In this document: positions 5,678 through 5,885 of the stretch, in pieces
How positions within the stretch are numbered: position 1 is the first letter of the stretch
Layout: the number at the start of each line of letters is the position of its first letter
Assembly: GCA_007133115.1 (NCBI GenBank)
Contig: SLNI01000016.1
Location: 1 to 5,885, forward strand
Source of the DNA: Thioalkalivibrio sp.
GTDB taxonomy: Bacteria > Pseudomonadota > Gammaproteobacteria > Ectothiorhodospirales > Ectothiorhodospiraceae
Length of the DNA: 5,885 nucleotides
Direction of reading: 5' to 3'
The notes under the pieces: generated by a model
What the model was told of the DNA's origin: nothing
Database searches by the model: none
Seen by the model: only the letters and a program-made list of their open reading frames with translations
Translations under genes and position numbers: made by a program

Positions 5678-5874
5678 TACTCCAGAACGGCGACAACGTC
5701 TTGCGGTTCAAGATAGGGATAATCCTGAAGCACCTCCTCGTGTGAGGCACCGGCAGCCAGAAGATCCAGGACATCCTTGACCCGAATGCGCAGACCCCGC
5801 ACGCATGGGCGTCCTCCGCAGACGTCGGGATCGATCGTGATTCGGTGCAATTCGCTCACTTGAGTCGCCACCAT
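5674..5874 (-). CDS. DUF433 antitoxin, C-terminally shortened
   Basis: This 66-residue protein has the DUF433 signature: RITIDPDVCGGRPCVRGLRI (11-30), VKDVLDLLAAGAS (32-44) and DYPYLEPQDVVAVLEY (51-66). This is a winged-helix-like DNA-binding fold related to Xre/MerR-like antitoxins, found with DUF5615 toxins, where it neutralises the partner and probably represses the operon. Family members normally continue after L-x-Y with about 12-15 residues (A-A-R-Q-x-x-H-P-V-L type); here a TGA follows immediately. The DNA-binding part looks complete. ATG 5874 is chosen because GGAGG (5880-5884) lies five bases upstream; an in-frame GTG at 5880 overlaps that site. The promoter is outside the window. 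The shortened tail, which in the family may contact the toxin, fits the truncated neighbour. Confidence 0.75.
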   Translation of the reverse strand: MVATQVSELHRITIDPDVCGGRPCVRGLRIRVKDVLDLLAAGASHEEVLQDYPYLEPQDVVAVLEY

Positions 5875-5879
5875 GTCCA

Positions 5880-5884
5880 CCTCC
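5880..5884 (-). promoter_or_regulatory. Ribosome binding site of the DUF433 antitoxin
   Basis: GGAGG on the minus strand lies five bases before ATG 5874, and sets that start over the GTG at 5880. Confidence 0.6.
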
Positions 5885-5885
5885 A

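Overview
This is a GC-rich bacterial chromosome segment. The strong G/C preference at third codon positions, the P-II/DUF1538 gene pair and the DUF433/PIN-like module fit a proteobacterium. My best guess is a gammaproteobacterium of the Ectothiorhodospiraceae/Chromatiaceae kind, but this is inferred from style and gene content; no marker gene is present. I see no tRNA, rRNA, CRISPR array or intact insertion sequence.

Left part (1-927). A minus-strand gene leaves the window at base 1. It encodes an exported protein with a signal peptide and the start of a prenyltransferase/squalene-oxidase-like repeat domain, behind a plausible promoter and ribosome binding site. Upstream of it, on the plus strand, lies what looks like a decayed C-terminal piece of a cation/proton antiporter (CorC_HlyC-type domain) with no stop codon of its own.

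Centre (928-3019). A 502-residue integral membrane protein made of two DUF1538 repeats (minus strand) is divergent from a small P-II-like protein with a shortened T-loop (plus strand). Their 193-bp intergenic region carries short repeats. This looks like a membrane transporter with its own P-II-type regulator, comparable in concept to AmtB/GlnK or SbtA/SbtB. It is the most interesting intact system here.

Right part (3020-5885). A stand-alone FkbM-family methyltransferase is followed by a decayed, probably frameshifted coding remnant and an AT-rich stretch. Next come an unrecognised multi-pass membrane protein with a very strong ribosome binding site and, convergent to it, a DUF433/DUF5615 toxin-antitoxin module. 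That module appears to have lost its junction: the antitoxin's C-terminus and the toxin's N-terminus, with the expected catalytic aspartate, are both missing, as if removed by one small deletion.

Two intact functional units therefore stand out (DUF1538/P-II and the FkbM enzyme) among several gene remnants. The remnants suggest that the spaces between the intact genes have been repeatedly rearranged.
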